DNA of 6,647 bases from Acidimicrobiia bacterium. Lineage in GTDB: Bacteria > Actinomycetota > Acidimicrobiia > Acidimicrobiales > SZUA-35. How positions within the stretch are numbered: position 1 is the stretch's first letter; each line of letters begins with the position of its first letter. Below are positions 5,690 through 6,647 of the stretch, in pieces. The stretch spans positions 1-6,647 of the forward strand of contig JAOUGG010000138.1 in assembly GCA_029857855.1 (NCBI GenBank), written 5' to 3'. A program made the translations under genes and the position numbers. The notes beneath the pieces were generated by a model. It was not told where the DNA came from. It saw only the letters and a list, made by a program, of their open reading frames with translations, and ran no database searches.

Positions 5690-6647
5690 ATGACATATCC
5701 GCAAATCCCTTCCTCGAGCCGGCCCAACGGCGTGGTCCCGTTCATCGACGATCGAATCGACGTTTCCGCTCACGTGTTGGCGGCGATGCTGAACTCGATC
5801 GAGCACCACGTCTGGTGGAAGGACCGCGACGGGCGGATTCTCGGCTGCAACGACGCGTTCGCCCGGAGCGTCGGGCTGTCGACGGCCGACGATGCCTACG
5901 GTCTGACCGACCGGGACCTCGCTCTTCCGGCTGCACAGATCGACTCGTTCGAAGCCGAGGATCAGATCATCCGGTCGACGCGAACGGCGATCCTCAACCA
6001 CGAGAAAGCCGTCGACATGGGCACCGCCACCGTGCACATTTCGGTGTCCAAGATCCCGGTCTTCGACGACGGCGGCAACTACGCGGGCATGGTTGGGCTC
6101 GCCGTCGACGTGACCGAGCGGGTTTCCATGGAGGAACAGCTGATCGCAGACTTTCAGCTGTTCGACAAGATTCTCGCCAACATCCCGTACCAGATCGTCT
6201 GGAAGGACCGCGACCACCGCTACTTGGGGGCAAATGCGGCGTTCCGGGATCTGATCGGTGTCCTGACCAACGAGGAGCTGGCCGACCTCGACGCCACCAC
6301 CCTGTCGGCCGACCAGCGGGCGATCCTCGACGCGATCGAGGCTTCGAGCGAGGCTGTGATGGCGAGCGGTGTTGCCCAGCTGCGACAGCCGGTGACCGTG
6401 GCAGACCCGGCCGGCCGGGCCCGTCACCTCGACGTCAGTCGGGTGCCGCTGACAGGCGGTCGATCGGAGCCGACCGGTATCGTGCTGATCGCGGCCGACG
6501 TGACCAATCAGCGGGACCTCGAGGCCCAGCTCAGCGAGGCGTCAAAGTTCGAGGCACTGGGCCAGCTGGCGGCCGGCGTTGCCCACGAGATCAACACTCC
6601 GGTCCAATACGTCGGCGACAACCTCGCGTTTCTCAGCTCCGGCTCCG
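5690..6647 (+). CDS. PAS-PAS sensor histidine kinase, N-terminal part (runs off the window)
   Basis: This is a sensor histidine kinase of which 319 codons are visible. It has no signal peptide or membrane segment, so it is probably cytoplasmic. PAS domain 1 (about residues 28-145) has VWWKDRDGRILGCNDAFARSVG and ends in the usual VDVTER. PAS domain 2 (about 157-275) repeats the pattern with VWKDRDHRYLGANAAFRDLIG and ends AADVTNQRDL. A short coiled segment with EAQLSEASKFEALGQLA leads into a HisKA H-box, GVAHEINTPVQYVGDN, with H299 the expected phospho-acceptor. The EINTPxQYVGDN variant is common in PAS hybrid kinases found near REC-HDOD and RpfG-like genes in other phyla (general knowledge). 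The dimerization end, the ATPase domain and any C-terminal receiver lie beyond the edge. I chose ATG at 5690; the ribosome site upstream is weak. It diverges from the response-regulator cluster, so a shared pathway is likely but not proven. The stimulus is unknown. Confidence 0.93.
   Translation, partial: MTYPQIPSSSRPNGVVPFIDDRIDVSAHVLAAMLNSIEHHVWWKDRDGRILGCNDAFARSVGLSTADDAYGLTDRDLALPAAQIDSFEAEDQIIRSTRTAILNHEKAVDMGTATVHISVSKIPVFDDGGNYAGMVGLAVDVTERVSMEEQLIADFQLFDKILANIPYQIVWKDRDHRYLGANAAFRDLIGVLTNEELADLDATTLSADQRAILDAIEASSEAVMASGVAQLRQPVTVADPAGRARHLDVSRVPLTGGRSEPTGIVLIAADVTNQRDLEAQLSEASKFEALGQLAAGVAHEINTPVQYVGDNLAFLSSGS

Noticed and set aside
5513..6427. Long minus-strand open frame opposite the histidine kinase
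   Set aside because: The plus strand encodes clear PAS domains and an H-box over this interval; the antisense product has no recognisable motif and would overlap the REC-HDOD copy B promoter.

Overview
The window is high-GC bacterial DNA with very tightly packed genes. Codon use, GTG and TTG starts, and a hom followed by a long-form thrC suggest an actinobacterium. An uncultured Acidimicrobiia-type lineage (Ilumatobacter/Iamia-like) is my best guess, but this is inference; nothing in the window fixes the taxon.

There are six protein genes. Five lie on the minus strand, read from high to low coordinates: a REC-HDOD response regulator (5499 to 4312), a REC-HD response regulator with a degenerate HD-GYP-type domain (4309 to 3179), a second REC-HDOD regulator (3059 to 1866), homoserine dehydrogenase hom (1796 to 432) and the first 145 codons of threonine synthase thrC (435 to the window edge). 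On the plus strand, diverging from the first regulator across a 190-base intergenic region, is a cytoplasmic PAS-PAS histidine kinase (5690 to the window edge). The window cuts it just after its phospho-acceptor histidine.

hom and thrC are housekeeping amino-acid genes (aspartate semialdehyde to homoserine, and later O-phosphohomoserine to threonine). They overlap by ATGA. A hairpin just after the upstream regulator's stop may separate them from the signalling genes.

The signalling part is the notable region. A PAS sensor kinase faces three response regulators, all with intact phosphorylation pockets and none with a DNA-binding output. Two are close paralogues (REC-HDOD, about 70-75% identical) that flank the third, whose HD-GYP metal and catalytic residues are largely gone. 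Each REC-HDOD gene is preceded by the same promoter-like element, CTAAA or CTAAG, then exactly 16 bases, then CCGATA. This closely fits the motility/sporulation sigma-28 class (FliA/SigD/WhiG). The inference is a phosphorelay-controlled, protein-interaction-based output module, expressed with a flagellar or developmental regulon and expanded by a duplication that carried the promoter along.
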